Positions 45,479 to 57,138 of a stretch of DNA of 64,000 nt are shown piece by piece. The stretch lies in NCBI GenBank assembly GCA_959347315.1, contig OY365810.1:21109835-21173834 (forward strand). The letters are read 5' to 3'. This DNA comes from Bimastos eiseni (taxonomy: Eukaryota; Annelida; Clitellata; Crassiclitellata; Lumbricidae). The position numbers and the translations under genes are program-made. Under the pieces are notes generated by a model. It searched no databases and was not told where the DNA came from. It worked only from the letters and a program-made list of their open reading frames with translations. The stretch's first letter is position 1; each line of letters begins with the position of its first letter.

Positions 45479-46060
45479 CTACCCGAGAAACTTATTCCGA
45501 CTCGGTCTCTTTTCCGAGTTTTCTCGTCTTTTCTCGGCGGGGGCGGCGGCGGCGCCGTTCCCTCTGAAGCCCTTCTCCAACGCCTCAGAGACGGACATTC
45601 GTTTACCTAAGAAGGTGTTTCGAGGCCTCTTGGCGAATAGGAACATTCCTCTTCTACTCAGAAGAATCTTTGACGAACTCTTTCCAGACCATGGTGATCT
45701 CTTATGGTAGTTCTCGTCATAGTCGTCATCGTCGTCATCGTCGTCGTCATCATCCTCACCCGTTGATCGTAATGACGTCATCCTCTGGCACCTTTCTTGG
45801 ACAGCAGTTGTGGCACAACATTCGATCAAAGAATCCTTCTCTCCTCCTTCTGTTGATGCTGGTGGAGTCTCAAGGCATCGTCGACACAGTTCCAGAGCAG
45901 CAGCGCCATCTTCGTCTCCCGGAAACGGACATCGAAGGCCCTCCGCTTCGTCGAGTGGATCGTACCTGGTGCCGTTGACCCGTGCAGCGGATAACATCAG
46001 CAGCGATATCCATCCGATGAACAGAGACAAACGCACGCTTCCTCGTAACAATACATTCAT
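45479..46060 (-). CDS. Neuropeptide prohormone with two xRNxFL-amide peptides
   Basis: A secreted 193-residue precursor. Residues 1-30 form a signal peptide with a Leu/Ile-rich core, likely cleaved after VNG. Residues 44-91 form a six-cysteine region (Cys 44, 59, 62, 81, 82, 91). An 11-Asp run (103-113) is followed by dibasic sites at 120-121, 136-137, 144-145, 153-154, 177-179 and 184-185. Cleavage predicts GMFLFA (138-143), PRNTFL-amide (146-151 with Gly152-Lys-Arg) and PSRNKFL-amide (186-192 with Gly193 directly before the stop). The shared core P(S)RN-x-FLG and the amidation glycines argue for a true prohormone. I do not recognise the family. ATG 46060 is chosen because a splice acceptor (TTTCCTGTAG) ends only 7 bases upstream, implying a non-coding first exon. 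Confidence 0.85.
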   Translation of the reverse strand: MNVLLRGSVRLSLFIGWISLLMLSAARVNGTRYDPLDEAEGLRCPFPGDEDGAAALELCRRCLETPPASTEGGEKDSLIECCATTAVQERCQRMTSLRSTGEDDDDDDDDDDDYDENYHKRSPWSGKSSSKILLSRRGMFLFAKRPRNTFLGKRMSVSEALEKGFRGNGAAAAPAEKRRENSEKRPSRNKFLG

Positions 46061-46267
46061 TCTCGACCTACAGGAAACAGATACAAATGTAATGTAATGT
46101 ATATAATATAATGTAAATCTTCAAAAATTTCTCAGCGCCCACAAAAGCCACGTCAGGGAGAACATCTTATTCATCGGCGCTATACTAACTCAAGTCCGCA
46201 ATAGCCAATCCTATTGTTTCTTTTCGGTGCCAGGTCGAAATCCGAGGAATCAAGGCTAGTCAAATGG

Positions 46268-46365
46268 CTTGACGATAAATAATATTAGTAAAATTAGCAC
46301 TAGGGTCGGGTCGGATTGGGTCGGGTCATGTACGTCAAGGGTCGGCAAATGTCGGGCTTAGCTTG
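46268..46365 (+). repeat. Partial copy of the GGGTCGG-containing repeat
   Basis: Direct copy of 47308-47400 (GTAAAATTAGCACTA, then GGGTCGGGTCGGATTGGGT and GTCATGTACGTCA). Confidence 0.8.
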
Positions 46366-46740
46366 ATACTGTAGCGCCCATCTAATTCGATTATCATAGT
46401 CCACTGAAACACAGTCGTCGCCAAAGTGAATGGGGCGGGATGCAAAATGAGGAATTGATGAGTAGCTTCGACGCTTTGAGTTCAGAATAATCTACAGGAT
46501 TCTTACACTACTGATATGAACATCATTTCATCACACAAGTGAAGATATAAAAATAACATATTAATAGACAGAACGGCATACTCACTTCCATTCAGTAGGT
46601 GGCGCTCTCATTATGAAAGCCACAATAAAATAGAATTATTTCATTTCAGTAGGTGACACTACGAGCTCATTATCCGTCTTAAGACGGTTTCATAATAAAT
46701 CAGACATGTCTCAACAGTTGGCGCTATAGTAAGACGTACC

Positions 46741-47495
46741 AGAATTGTCCACGGGTCGATTCGACCCGCGTAGCGGGTTGATCGGGTCACGAATATCTGT
46801 AGATTGGGCGAGTCGGGTCAAGATATTGGCGGGTCGGATTGGGTCGGATTCCAAACCCGGACCCATTTCGACCCACCAAATTTTCAACTCAATGCTCTTT
46901 CTTAATAATGTTAATAAGTACCATCAAATAAATTGAATATGGCTAAGGAATTAGCGCAAAAACGATTGGCAACACCGGATTTGTTCCTTTTACACGGCTC
47001 GGCTCAAGCTGTCGTATGGAATAATCTCCCACGAATTTATGAAAAAATGCGAAAAGTCAGCAGAATTATTACAATGTGCGAATTAGCTGAGGAGGCAACG
47101 CTGGGACATGCAGACCGGACACTAATAATATAATAATATCCAATAATATCCGGAATTCTTTTGTATATATCTATGGAGAAAGTAAGTTTAAGCCAAAATA
47201 AATGGAATAAAAGAAGGGTATCTTCCCTGCTGATACGTTCTCAAAAAGCAATATTATGATTATATGTGACGGTCTGACTGTGTCGCGTTTTTAAGACATT
47301 AGAATTTGACGACAAATAATATCAGTAAAATTAGCACTAAGGTTGGTTGGGTCGGGTCGGATTGGGTTGGGTCATGTACGTCATGGGTCCGATCGGGTCG
47401 GGTAAGATATTTGGCTTTAGAAGTCGGGTCGGGTCCATTTTCAATGGGTCGGTTTGGGGCAGACCATTAAAATTGGACCCATTGACAACTCTGAC
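46741..47495. mobile_element. hAT-like MITE rich in GGGTCGG units
   Basis: The left end CAGAATTGTCCACGGGTCG and the right end on the opposite strand CAGAGTTGTCAATGGGTCC form an imperfect inverted pair of the kind seen in hAT MITEs (CAGAGTTG). The interior has GGGTCGGGTCGG arrays at both sides. The 8 bases on either side match only partly, so the target duplication is uncertain. There is no transposase ORF. Confidence 0.5.
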
Positions 47496-48043
47496 AGTAC
47501 AGTAAGAAGGCTTAAAAGTAATTCTAAAATGCTTTTACATATGTGCGTGAATTAATATTATAAAAAGTATCCGATCAGATAGAACAGCAGTACTGTTGTG
47601 TTGCCATACAACATGCCGTTCGAGGGCAGTTTTTAACGCTCGCGAATTCGCTGGTGCGCTGCGCTTTGTTTTGGAGTGGCGCTTTAAAATAGTAGAGATA
47701 CGATTCCGATTAACGGAGAACACAGTTCAAACTTATTTTTTAGCCGTTTTAGGACGGATAAACAAATTAAAACTAAAACTATTCAAAATGCTGCTACAAT
47801 TCTCACAACAAATATGTCTTTCCACAAAGTAGATATCAACTTCTAGCATGTTAAATTCTATTACGCTGACCTCATCTTCAGTTAGTGTGGGTGTGGGTGT
47901 GTGTGTGTTTCGTTTTGGTGTGGAATCGATTTATAAATTGAACATTAGACATCGGAGCTAAAGAAGTTATTAATTAATTAACTAGCAACATAACAATTAC
48001 ATATACCTAACATCATTACGATTATTATTAATGCAATGATGAC

Positions 48044-48044
<1 letters not shown>

Positions 48045-48122
<78 letters not shown>

Positions 48123-48300
48123 TAATAATAATAATAACAACAACAACAACCACAGCAACAATAATAATAATAATGGTAATGATAATAATGATTATGCTGA
48201 TGATGATAACGATAGTAATAATGATACTGATAACGATAAGAATATTAGGAATAATAATAAAAATAATGATAATAATAATTATAATGGGCCTAATAATGAC
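48045..48300. repeat. (AAT)n-rich microsatellite
   Basis: About 250 bases of AAT/AAC/GAT units; the Ile-only and Asn-only frames are artefacts. Confidence 0.95.
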
Positions 48301-48411
48301 ACTTAACAATAACAACACTAATAATAATTGCTTACACGCAATGTTTCAAGTTAGGCTACTCAGGCGAGTTTACTGAACGCAAGTTAGTAATTGGACGGAA
48401 TTCGTACTTAC

Positions 48412-48702
48412 AAATGTTACTCCTATCAGTGCATTCGATTAGAAATGAGAACGAAGCGACGCCGTCCCTCTAGCGTCGTTTTTATGCCGCCCAAGACGAC
48501 CTGTAGCCAATGAATGCGTTGCTGCCGCTGCCGCTGCCGCTGCTGCCGCTACTGCGCTGCTCCGCTGCCCTCATAGTCATGACGTCACTGCCTGTCAGAC
48601 TCCGCTGCAGCGCTTCTTCTTGTCCAGCGGGTCAAAGACAGAATTAATACAGTTGATGTGAACCCAATTACAAGGAGCGTCGCCGAGTCACGTGGTCACG
48701 TG
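48412..48702 (-). promoter_or_regulatory. Candidate promoter and first (non-coding) exon of the neuropeptide gene
   Basis: Reading the minus strand: two E-boxes CACGTG eight bases apart (48702-48697 and 48694-48689), a consensus cAMP-response element TGACGTCA (48587-48580), a TATA-like CATAAAAA (48486-48479), then about 40-70 bases of possible 5'UTR before the donor GTAAGT at 48411. The region is CpG-rich compared with its surroundings. The spacing (CRE roughly 125 bases upstream of the predicted start) suits a CREB-responsive neuropeptide promoter. All of this is inferred from motifs; a promoter for a plus-strand transcript is an alternative. Confidence 0.4.
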
Positions 48703-48963
48703 TAGCGTAGTGCGAATATCGACGGGTGACCAACCACAAGCATCGTTCGTCTGAATGAAGCCTCAGCTCAGAAGAAGAGACACAGAGGGAGGCAGAAGGG
48801 ACAGTCACTGCTGGCTCTGATCATCCCGTGCCACCGCAGAGTTATCGTTGCGCCATCATGCGTATACAAATACATTGGCACATAAGGGCTACGACCCTCC
48901 CTACCCACCTCCTCCTCCTCCTTCTCCTCCTTCTCCTCCTATTCATTCAGTCTGTCAACTTTT

Positions 48964-49164
48964 ATGGAGTTGAAAGGCGTCGAAGCCTTGGATGGAAGAC
49001 TTCCGTCCGTACGACAAACAATCGACCGAATCAATAACCTTCAACATAAACTACTTAATCAAAAGTTACCGTGCGTCGTTAAGCCGACGTCGACGGACGA
49101 CGACGAGCGCTTGTTTAGCGATTGTATGACGACGACGACGACGACGACGACGACGAAGCCTTGA
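48964..49164 (+). CDS. Unassigned short ORF, possible first exon
   Basis: A 66-codon ORF with a protein-like opening (VRQTIDRINNLQHKLLNQ, helical, then an acidic TDDDERLFSDC segment) that ends in a (ACG)n-encoded threonine run. It begins 260 bases from the CpG-rich promoter-like region in the divergent direction, so it could be the first coding exon of a plus-strand gene. No downstream exon was found, and the Thr run is simple-sequence. I do not recognise it. Confidence 0.25.
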   Translation: MELKGVEALDGRLPSVRQTIDRINNLQHKLLNQKLPCVVKPTSTDDDERLFSDCMTTTTTTTTTKP

Positions 49165-51060
49165 TGCATGGACGCTGACCTGTTGATACGTCTACTAATT
49201 AGACGAATATGTTGGACGACGCATAGCCTCTGGCAGCCACTGACTCTGTTGCTCGCTCTCCAAGAATAGTCTATTCAATTCATCGAATGCTGTAACGCAT
49301 GCTTTGTATTACAAAGAAACACGCGAGGCACCTTGATGTCATATTGGACACGCGCACATGTATTGTAGAACAAACACGTGCACTTCATTTTGTCAATTCC
49401 CAAATTGGCTATAGACCTATTTTTATGGGCTTACGCTTACATGAGCAACACAAACGAGTAATTGTAATTGAATATTTATATATAAATATTATATATAATT
49501 CCCACGTGGGGCAAGACTAAACAAAATACTCTCTCAGCTCTTGTACATTGAGCTGGGTACAATAGACTTCCGTCAAAATTGAAAGATATCATCATGTTTA
49601 GAGTCTCTGGCTAAGTTGCGACGTTTACTTCGGTTGGATGGAAGATCGTAGAGCAATCTCTAACACACTGGCGTGTGTATGACACAACTGGTATGCAGAG
49701 AGTCAGAGACGATAAACCGAGTTCGAAACCCGTGCCTCCCTCTTACGGTTGAATTGTCCTTCTTTCGCTAGACTGCGACGTTGGTTAAAATTGGCGTAAT
49801 GGGAGCCTTGCATGGCTGTCTACAGTTAAATTAGACTTCCATGATAACATGTCATCGTTTTTCCGTACTGTGTTTGCAATTATCATATGGACTGACTAGT
49901 AATCATTTTAGCATAATTTAAAATTGACAAACAGCAGCCATGCATAGCCGAGCATTTGTTGATAGTGGACTGGCCAATTGTGACTATTGGCACCCATCCA
50001 TTGTCGTCTGTCAACCTATTCTTATTGTATCAATAAGTATTTTGGGCCTATGGAACTCCTCAGTAGATAACTATCGTCCGCATATGGATATTGTTTCCAT
50101 GACGAATCACTCGTCATGAGCTTAATTAACAATATCTGAGTTTATTTTGACAATGCGTGACATGTCGTGGTTGAATTTGGTGGCTTGGCTCCGGTCTCCT
50201 AGAAGGACATGAACGAATAAAAATGCATTCTGGAGTTAGGTACAAATGCCGAACTTTGTCGAAAGCTTTAACGAAGTACAACGCAATGAGGTGGACATGC
50301 TAATTAGCTCTCAGTACTGTAGTTCTACGAGGCTGGAGCTAAGTTCTGCAGTAAAGGTGATCGATCGGAAGGCAAAGCGATATGTGAAGACCAAGAGTTC
50401 ACCTTGAATTCAAGCAGAATAGGATTTCAGACGACAACGGATGGGTGTTAGTGACCTCAATCTGGTGCTTAGCCTTCGGCAAGGTATTAATTATGCCTGG
50501 GTTCCATACATGTATACTGAGAGTGTATACAGAGGGAGGACGGCGTTTGCGGGACATATTCACAAAGAACTTGTTAGCCTACATCGTAGAACCAAACCCG
50601 ATGAAATCTGTACCGCAATGGAAACTGCGAGGAGTGCGACGTCCCGGACACCATCGATCCTCATGGAATGCTCGCGGAAGAATATCAACCGAACCATGCG
50701 CAACAAGTGCCAAGAACTCGGAACAAGGAATATCCTCCAGATCACAGGTCTGCAGAAGGAGGTAGTAAGATGCATTGCTGAGATTAGACGATGGCATTTG
50801 CCTCTTCTTTGACCAAGCTCGTTACGGACAGTGAATAATCTGGTGCCCTGCGCTTGGCTTTCAACTGGCGCTTTAGAAATTTTGAGATTACGACTACGAT
50901 TAATTCTATATTTAATATTACCTATAATCCTATATTATATAACATTGCATAAATATTAAAATGTAGCTATGCATATATAAAAATTTTTATTAACTTCATA
51001 TTGCATACCATTATGTAAATAAATTGCGTGTATAGGGAGTTACATGTTTAGTTTAAAAAA
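49165..51060. other. Intergenic, mostly unassigned
   Basis: It contains a SINE (49690-49830). An open frame at 50441-50812 overlaps a second open frame; neither shows a recognisable domain, although the RRPGHHRSSW segment is reminiscent of the end of a LINE polymerase. Confidence 0.45.
49690..49830 (+). mobile_element. tRNA-related SINE, family 2, copy 2
   Basis: B-box-like GAGTTCGAAACCC followed by ACGGTTGAATTGTCCTTCTT and a TCGCTAGACTGCGACGTTGG body, matching 41148-41240. Confidence 0.7.
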
Positions 51061-51067
51061 CAAACCT

Positions 51068-51160
51068 AAAATTAAAAAATTAAAAATAAACAAAGGTACA
51101 CGCATCCTGGAGGTGCTCCAGGATGCGTGTACCTTTGTTTATTTTTAATTTTTTAATTTT
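51068..51160. repeat. Perfect palindrome, 45-bp arms, 3-base loop
   Basis: Arms 51068-51112 and 51116-51160 are exact reverse complements with GTG between them. The inner half (GGTACACGCATCCTGGAG) is of mixed composition, the outer half AT-rich. There is no flanking target duplication or terminator context. Confidence 0.97.
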
Positions 51161-51479
51161 TAAGGCAGATCATTTCAGAGGGACAAAGAAGAAAAATATG
51201 AATTATGATAACGAATTGATAATGTAACGGAACGGGGCCTATTCGACAGTGGCCAGGATGACGACTTGCAGCCCCGTCCGATATGGGGGTAGTTCGAGTT
51301 GCAGTCCGCTGAGTAAGGCTTCAACAAACCATTTAAGGTTTAAATAGCTCCTTTCTGGATGACGCTTGGAATAAGATACGCTTGTTCGATAATCCTCTTT
51401 TAATGTACAACGGAAAACAATACTTCTGTAGCGCCCATTCGGAAACAGTCCGTATCTCACTCCCTCAATACGCCCTATG

Positions 51480-51905
51480 TCGATAACTAACGAATAATTG
51501 CAACGCTACGTCAGTGGCTGACGGCGACTACTATGCTACGTCAATGGCTGACGGCGACTATCGCAAATCGACGACGACTATATCCACGACGACTATCGCA
51601 AGCCACGACGACTATTCGTGCTTCCTAGGCGCCGAGACTGCAAAGCCGAAGCCGAATCTACAAGGCTCCCCGATGACGATCTCCAGACGATGACGAGGAC
51701 GACGATTCCCAGGCGACGACTACGATCATACGACGACTACGATCATACGACCACGATATTCCAGGCGAACTCCTTTTATACTAATTTGCTGTAGATAGTA
51801 GATGATACACAGTAGATAGGAGACAGTAGACAGTAGAGACTACACAGTAGATAGTAGATACTACACAGTAGATAGAATACAGTAGATAGGTGTACACAAC
51901 AGGCA
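51480..51905. repeat. Degenerate short tandem repeats (CGACGACTA and ACAGTAGATA)
   Basis: Two adjacent cryptic-simple blocks: 51500-51760 with repeated ACGACGACTA and GCTACGTCARTGGCTGACGG units, and 51785-51905 with CAGTAGATA units. Confidence 0.75.
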
Positions 51906-53734
51906 GACACTACAGCAGGCCGACACTAGGTAAGCGTACCCCTAAACCGTTACAATAATACATTGTGAATTGTTGAGCTATTATAAGATTAGAAATCTAT
52001 TTCCGTGCAACAAGTTAAGCTAAGCCTAAGGCTTGTTGACACCAGTTTCAGTAGAAGGACGTTCGATGTATTCAGAGGCTCTTTCGGTGACAATAGTAGG
52101 TCATCACCGGTAATAAAAAATCCGTCAAGTTTAGAAAATTTAATGTCGTGAAATTATCTCGTTCTAAACATTGTTTCTCTTAAAGGTTTGCTCAAATTCA
52201 AGTCATTATAGCAATATGATAATTAAAATTTGACATTAATTTAATAATTGCAGTGCATGCTTACTTTACTTACTAAGCAGTTGTATCGTGGTGCAACCGG
52301 AGTCTTGTAGTGTTCCTGCATTATTTCGCAGGTCACTTCTGATCGCTAAACAATTTTCACCATTTCATTGAAATATTGACACGTATGCGTGTATGACTGC
52401 AGTGAATGTCATTGTCAGGGCTCAGTATGGGGTTAAATCTTTTGGCTGATTCTCTCACCTACAATAACTCACTTGTGTTCAGGAAATGTGTGGCTAAACA
52501 TGCACATCCGTTAATTGAATTGAAAAATGAAGGTAATTAACAGAGGCAGCAGTCAAAATTAAAGCCATTTGTTCGTGTTCTTGCTTTAGCAGCCATTATA
52601 GTCATAATTCTATGTTGAACCAATCGACAACGAATGCAGGTTTCTTTCCTTGGCTTTATTTCTGATGTAACAGCGCGTTCATTCAACATTCACTCGGGCG
52701 CTGGGGTCTGAATTGTGACAGCGTGTTATAAATCTCGGAATTTATGCTACTTGTGCGCCTTCTTGTCATGCACTTGGCCCCTTCTGACATTAATTATTTC
52801 CGGTAGAGCGAATTGGAGGTAATTTATTTGCACTGACAACAAATAGACCAATTTCCCAAACATATGCAGTCGAACAATGGCGTGTTTCTACAATGGACTA
52901 TTCATGTCGACTGTCAAGACTGGTTCTTCAGAAGGAGACGAAGACTTTGTGATTGAATAAATAAATACCTCAATCAATGTTAATTACATACAGACACGAA
53001 TAAATTTAAAACTGAAATTTCCACGCCTGGTTGAATTTCTCTTTCCATTGTCTACCTCTGTACACCGTGATCTGAAGAAATCACTGATCGCAAACAGTTG
53101 AGATCTGAGAAGACTAGAAAGAGAGCATTCATATTTTGCCACGGATCTCTGTAATTGATAATTCAGACGATGCTGATTGCTCTGCGCAACTAGTGAGACT
53201 TACCTTCTGAAACAGATACGGCGGATATAGAAGTTATCGTCTGTATGAATATTGCTTGGTCTGTTGCTTCTATTGTTATCTTTGACTTGTGCTACGAATA
53301 ACAAACATGTTCATATAATATAGTCTATAACTAAATAGCATGATCGTGGTGATCCATGGGTCGAAGAACCGTAGGTGCCCACTTTACCCTTGATCCCCGT
53401 TTTCAGAGTTGTCTGGATTTCTTTCGTCAATTTTTTCATAAACGGAGTGTTTGCCCCAATCCATTCGACCCTCGCACTTCTCCAAATATAGAGTTCACGG
53501 CTTGGAACTGGCTCTGATAGTCTTCAGTATCAATGGTGGCTTTACTAACACGTCAGCCAACCTTTTCCATGGTTCCTGCTGAGCTTTTCCAACACGTGCC
53601 CTAGGTGCTTCGGCCAAACCCCTTCAACACTGATTGCATGGCCTCAGCAGGTAATCCTCTGATCCACCGTTTCACCCGTCACTACGTTGAGGTGTGCGTA
53701 GGACATTGAGAAGGAAATATTCCCATTATCAACA

Positions 53735-53855
53735 TGCATGCATGCACACATACATACGTACGTACCTACGTATGTATGTATGTATGTACGTACATACATA
53801 CATACATACACACACATGCATGCATGCATACATACATACATGTACATCGAAGTCC
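53735..53855. repeat. (CATA)n/(GTAC)n microsatellite, partly palindromic
   Basis: CATA units change to CGTAC and TGTA and back, so the tract can fold on itself. Open frames on both strands are artefacts. Confidence 0.9.
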
Positions 53856-55934
53856 AGTTAGGGCTTCTGTCTCTGTTCCTCGCTTTGATATAATTGAATC
53901 TTTGTCCAAGTCTTCAGCAGAATTCTCCAATTAGGCCTTCGTAGTGGCTGCCCAATCAGAAGCTCTTGGCATGACTTCTCAGCATAAGCTCGGACATTCG
54001 GAAACGTATGATTCAAGGCAGCACCCTTTATGAGTTACGAATAAGTAAAGTGACTTATCACTCAACAAGAGCAAACCGTTTGAAGCCTTAAAGTTAATTA
54101 AGCCAAGGCTGAGGAAGCGCTGTGTCTAATAATACGTTTCCAATTGTACATGGTAGAAGTAAACTCCTATTCACTGGCAATATTATTTTAAAAATTGATT
54201 TTCATTTTCATAATAGGAGATACTGTTCCGGTTGTAAGTTTTACAAACCGTCTACCGAAATTATTATTCAATGTTCAAAGACCTTGCTTGATCAGAAAGT
54301 GAAATTCTAAAAAAATCAATAATAATCTTTTGGCCCGATCAAAATACTTGTGATTTTTTTACTAGGATATAAATTATATAGACATAGCGCTAAACGTTTA
54401 AAATTTTGATATCTCAAAAGTATGTTCAATAATTATTTTCAAAATTCTATTTTGAAAGTACTTTGCTCACCACTGCTCATCAGCTCCTACCACCCATGAT
54501 GCACCCATAAGCATCTTTCCAGAGATTTCCCGCCATGTTTGCACTCGCAGACCGTATGCAGTCCAAGCACTTTACTCCTGATCATAGCCATCTCTACAGG
54601 TCGAATTAAATAAAAAGTGGATCTAATAGGTTATGCTTCGGTGAATACGTAGCTAAAACCATTCTGTGTTTCAAGCATAACTTCATAAGACGTCCCTAGT
54701 CTTGTTCTTTATCATTACTCATGTCAGTTTTAGATGCATTGAAAACAGTACAGAGTACAGACACTATTCAATGCATTATTCGATCAATTTACTTTGTAAT
54801 CTGTTATTAGAGAAGACGTGTGGCGTTGCTTCGTAGCAATCTCAGACTCATCGTGTGTCTTACTGTATGTTTGTGGATTGAATCGCTCGATGCCTTCACC
54901 TCTTTCTACAGAGAATGGGTCCTTAGAGATGCTGCATTGCCTACTTTGCATTTAATGTTCATTCAATTTCCACGTTTCAAGTTCTCGGTCTAATGATTTT
55001 GGTAGACCGAGTTTCCTCCTCTCGTCGAGGTATTACTCTTTGAGTCTGCCCTCATAAATCGGTCGGCAATTAAACCATAAAATAAACTCTTAAAGAGTAG
55101 TAACTGCCAGTAAATCGTCTCAGGCCCAACGCCTAAATAGTTCGGGCAATTGTTGTTGTCGACGCTAAAAGGTAGCATTAGTTTAGACAACAATGAGTCT
55201 ATTGTTAGTCAAGTGAGCATTTGCACGATAGCCACTTGGCATTTGAACATGTGATACACCACCAAGTGTCGGCTCACACCAGACTATTTTGGGATCTTCA
55301 AGAGATATATTCTTACTTGTTAAGTACTCAATAATAGTTTAGTAAATACTGGGTCCTGTGAAAGAGATAATTTTACTTGCTAAGTACTCAATACCAGAGA
55401 CAGTCAGCATTTTTCTCTTGATGTTGTTACCACAACCCATCAATTCAGTGGAAGGATTGAGAGGTATGACGACGAGCAATTATTTAGAAGTCAGTAGACG
55501 GATGCTACTGTGTAGATAGTTGTTTACTTAGCACAACCATTATATTCCATACCTACTGTAACACTGCAAATTCGGAGCGGTCAGTACTAAGATATGAAAC
55601 AAATGCACATTACCCAGCAGGACAGCAAGAGACAGCCCCTCAATCAAATACATCCAATCAACTGGTTATACATGTATGTGTTGGCTCTTTCTTAGGACCA
55701 CCTCGAACGCAACGGGTTGTCAGCGCTTATCGCCTATAGGCCTATTCCGATTAACGTTTTGAGTATAGACAGCAAAACATTAATTTTCCTTACTGAGAAG
55801 TACTTGTCGGCTGGGAAGTGTGTATGCAAGAAAGCACAGCAAAACGAAAACCACAGTCACAGCATTATCAAATTACAATATAAAAAGAGTAGCTTGTCAG
55901 CCCTATAATTATGTTGCGTTACATGTTATCAGTG

Positions 55935-55940
55935 TTTATT
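55935..55940 (-). terminator. Candidate poly(A) signal of the protocadherin gene
   Basis: AATAAA on minus, about 290 bases past the stop codon of the proposed last exon. Confidence 0.45.
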
Positions 55941-56225
55941 GTGCATGGTTCTATCACACTTCCGTGGACTTATTAGTATTGTTGTAAAATAGTATGCTAT
56001 AGTGTAACGTTGATATTCCAAAAACAATGCTCCACTAAACGTATTAGCGCATTGTTTTCTGAACGTGTGCTCCCTGAGGAGAATGGACACGTCACCTAAA
56101 TAATTAAGCACGACCTCACCTTACCTCACGCCACATAATTATTGAGGTCAGCGTTGCGTCGTCTAAGCACTTCGCATAGGAGGACAAGTGTCGTTATGTG
56201 AGGATTTTCGCCCGTTGCTAGCAGT

Positions 56226-56479
56226 TCATGGTTTGCTATAGGGCTTTAGGAGTACTGTGACCTTTGACCTTGAAGTAGTGCTTCGTGGATGGTCATAGTA
56301 TCGCTCCTCAGTCGGTTCTTGACTGCTGCGGAAAGACCTGAGAACAACAGCCTCAAGAGAAGTCACGTGTTCATCGGTGGGCTGGACTGAGCTGAGACGA
56401 TAGTTGTGACGACGATCGGTGGAGTTGTAGAATCGAAGATGGAACGGTTTGAACGTCGACATTGCGATGTAACTAGGCA
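56226..56479 (-). CDS. Protocadherin, proposed last exon (cytoplasmic tail)
   Basis: On minus, acceptor ATGTTTCAG is followed by TG-CCT-AGT. Joined in phase to the C left by the middle exon it reads LPSYIAMSTFKPFHLRFYN and continues for 84 codons to TGA 56228-56226, ending VTVLLKPYSKP. The composition is that of a soluble, Ser/Thr/Arg-rich cytoplasmic tail. Support is the phase match and codon-like composition, not homology. Confidence 0.6.
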
Positions 56480-57041
56480 CTGAAACATTGAACATCACAA
56501 CTCTTTACCTGCGCCATCATTCAGACGCTTCTATCCATCTAGATCCCAATTAGACCCTACACATACATGTAGTATTGCCTTATCCAGTCTAACACATGGC
56601 GTCGTTAACCCATCAGAAACAGAAGTAAATATCTCATCCAATGCCGAGGTTGACGAATATGCTCCCTCCAAGACTTTGCTAGCGATTCACTTTATTTTAT
56701 TATAAATGTCAATTAAACGCAGCTATCTTAATCGAATAGATGCGGGTTACTACTAGGAGATTTGCCCATCCCAGACTATTTCGCCATCTTATTTAAAGAT
56801 CAAATGCAACATTATTTTATAATTCTACCAAATAGGAACAAGGTAACTTGTGAAGTTCTAACTCTCTGGCTAGACTCATGAATACTGACTACATTGAGTG
56901 ACCCGTATTTTCTTTATTATGAGCTAAAGTGACACGCGTCGTCATCATAGGCCGTTGAGGGCCTGATGGTCAAACGGGTGGAGAGAATTGTCCTAAGCTG
57001 GTGGCAATTGTCCGGGAGGGCAACTGTTCGTTCAAACTCAC

Positions 57042-57138
57042 GTGATCTGTTTCCGCTGGTTCCCTGTTCGTCGACTGCATCTGAATCTGTAACTTCACCC
57101 TCTCCTTCTCCATCATCTCCAGCTTCCAGATGCAATTG
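57042..57138 (-). CDS. Protocadherin, proposed middle exon (acidic tail segment)
   Basis: A 97-bp exon on minus lies between acceptor GACACAG and a consensus donor C|GTGAGT (57041-57036). In phase 0 from the large exon it encodes QLHLEAGDDGEGEGEVTDSD and ends GTSGNRS, phase 1. Acidic, Ser-rich inserts are usual in protocadherin tails. The exact phase fit on both sides is the main evidence. Confidence 0.6.

Larger units (their letters stand above)
46068..48411 (-). other. Probable 5'UTR intron of the neuropeptide gene
   Basis: On the minus strand a strong donor GTAAGT (48411-48406) and the acceptor CTGTTTCCTGTAG ending at 46068 bracket 2.34 kb that holds a MITE-like element and an (AAT)n tract. 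The pairing is inferred from splice-site quality and position; no coding frame constrains it. Confidence 0.45.
51161..56225. other. Intergenic, no recognised genes
   Basis: 51480-51760 is rich in CGACGACTA-type short repeats, 51780-51905 in AGTAGATA repeats, and 53735-53855 is a CATA/GTAC tract. No coding exon with splice support was seen in the remainder. Confidence 0.5.

Noticed and set aside
45621..45650. FLFAKRPRN in the prohormone recalls the neuromedin U ending FLFRPRN
   Set aside because: Here KR is a dibasic cleavage site inside the match and there is no amidation glycine after PRN; the repeated unit is RN-x-FLG instead.
45780..45935. Cys pattern of the prohormone as an insulin- or relaxin-like domain
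   Set aside because: Spacing around the Cys-Cys pair does not fit the insulin A-chain pattern, and no B-chain motif is present.
50441..50812. 123-codon ORF with a second overlapping frame
   Set aside because: No recognisable domain; two frames equally open; vague resemblance to a LINE C-terminus only.
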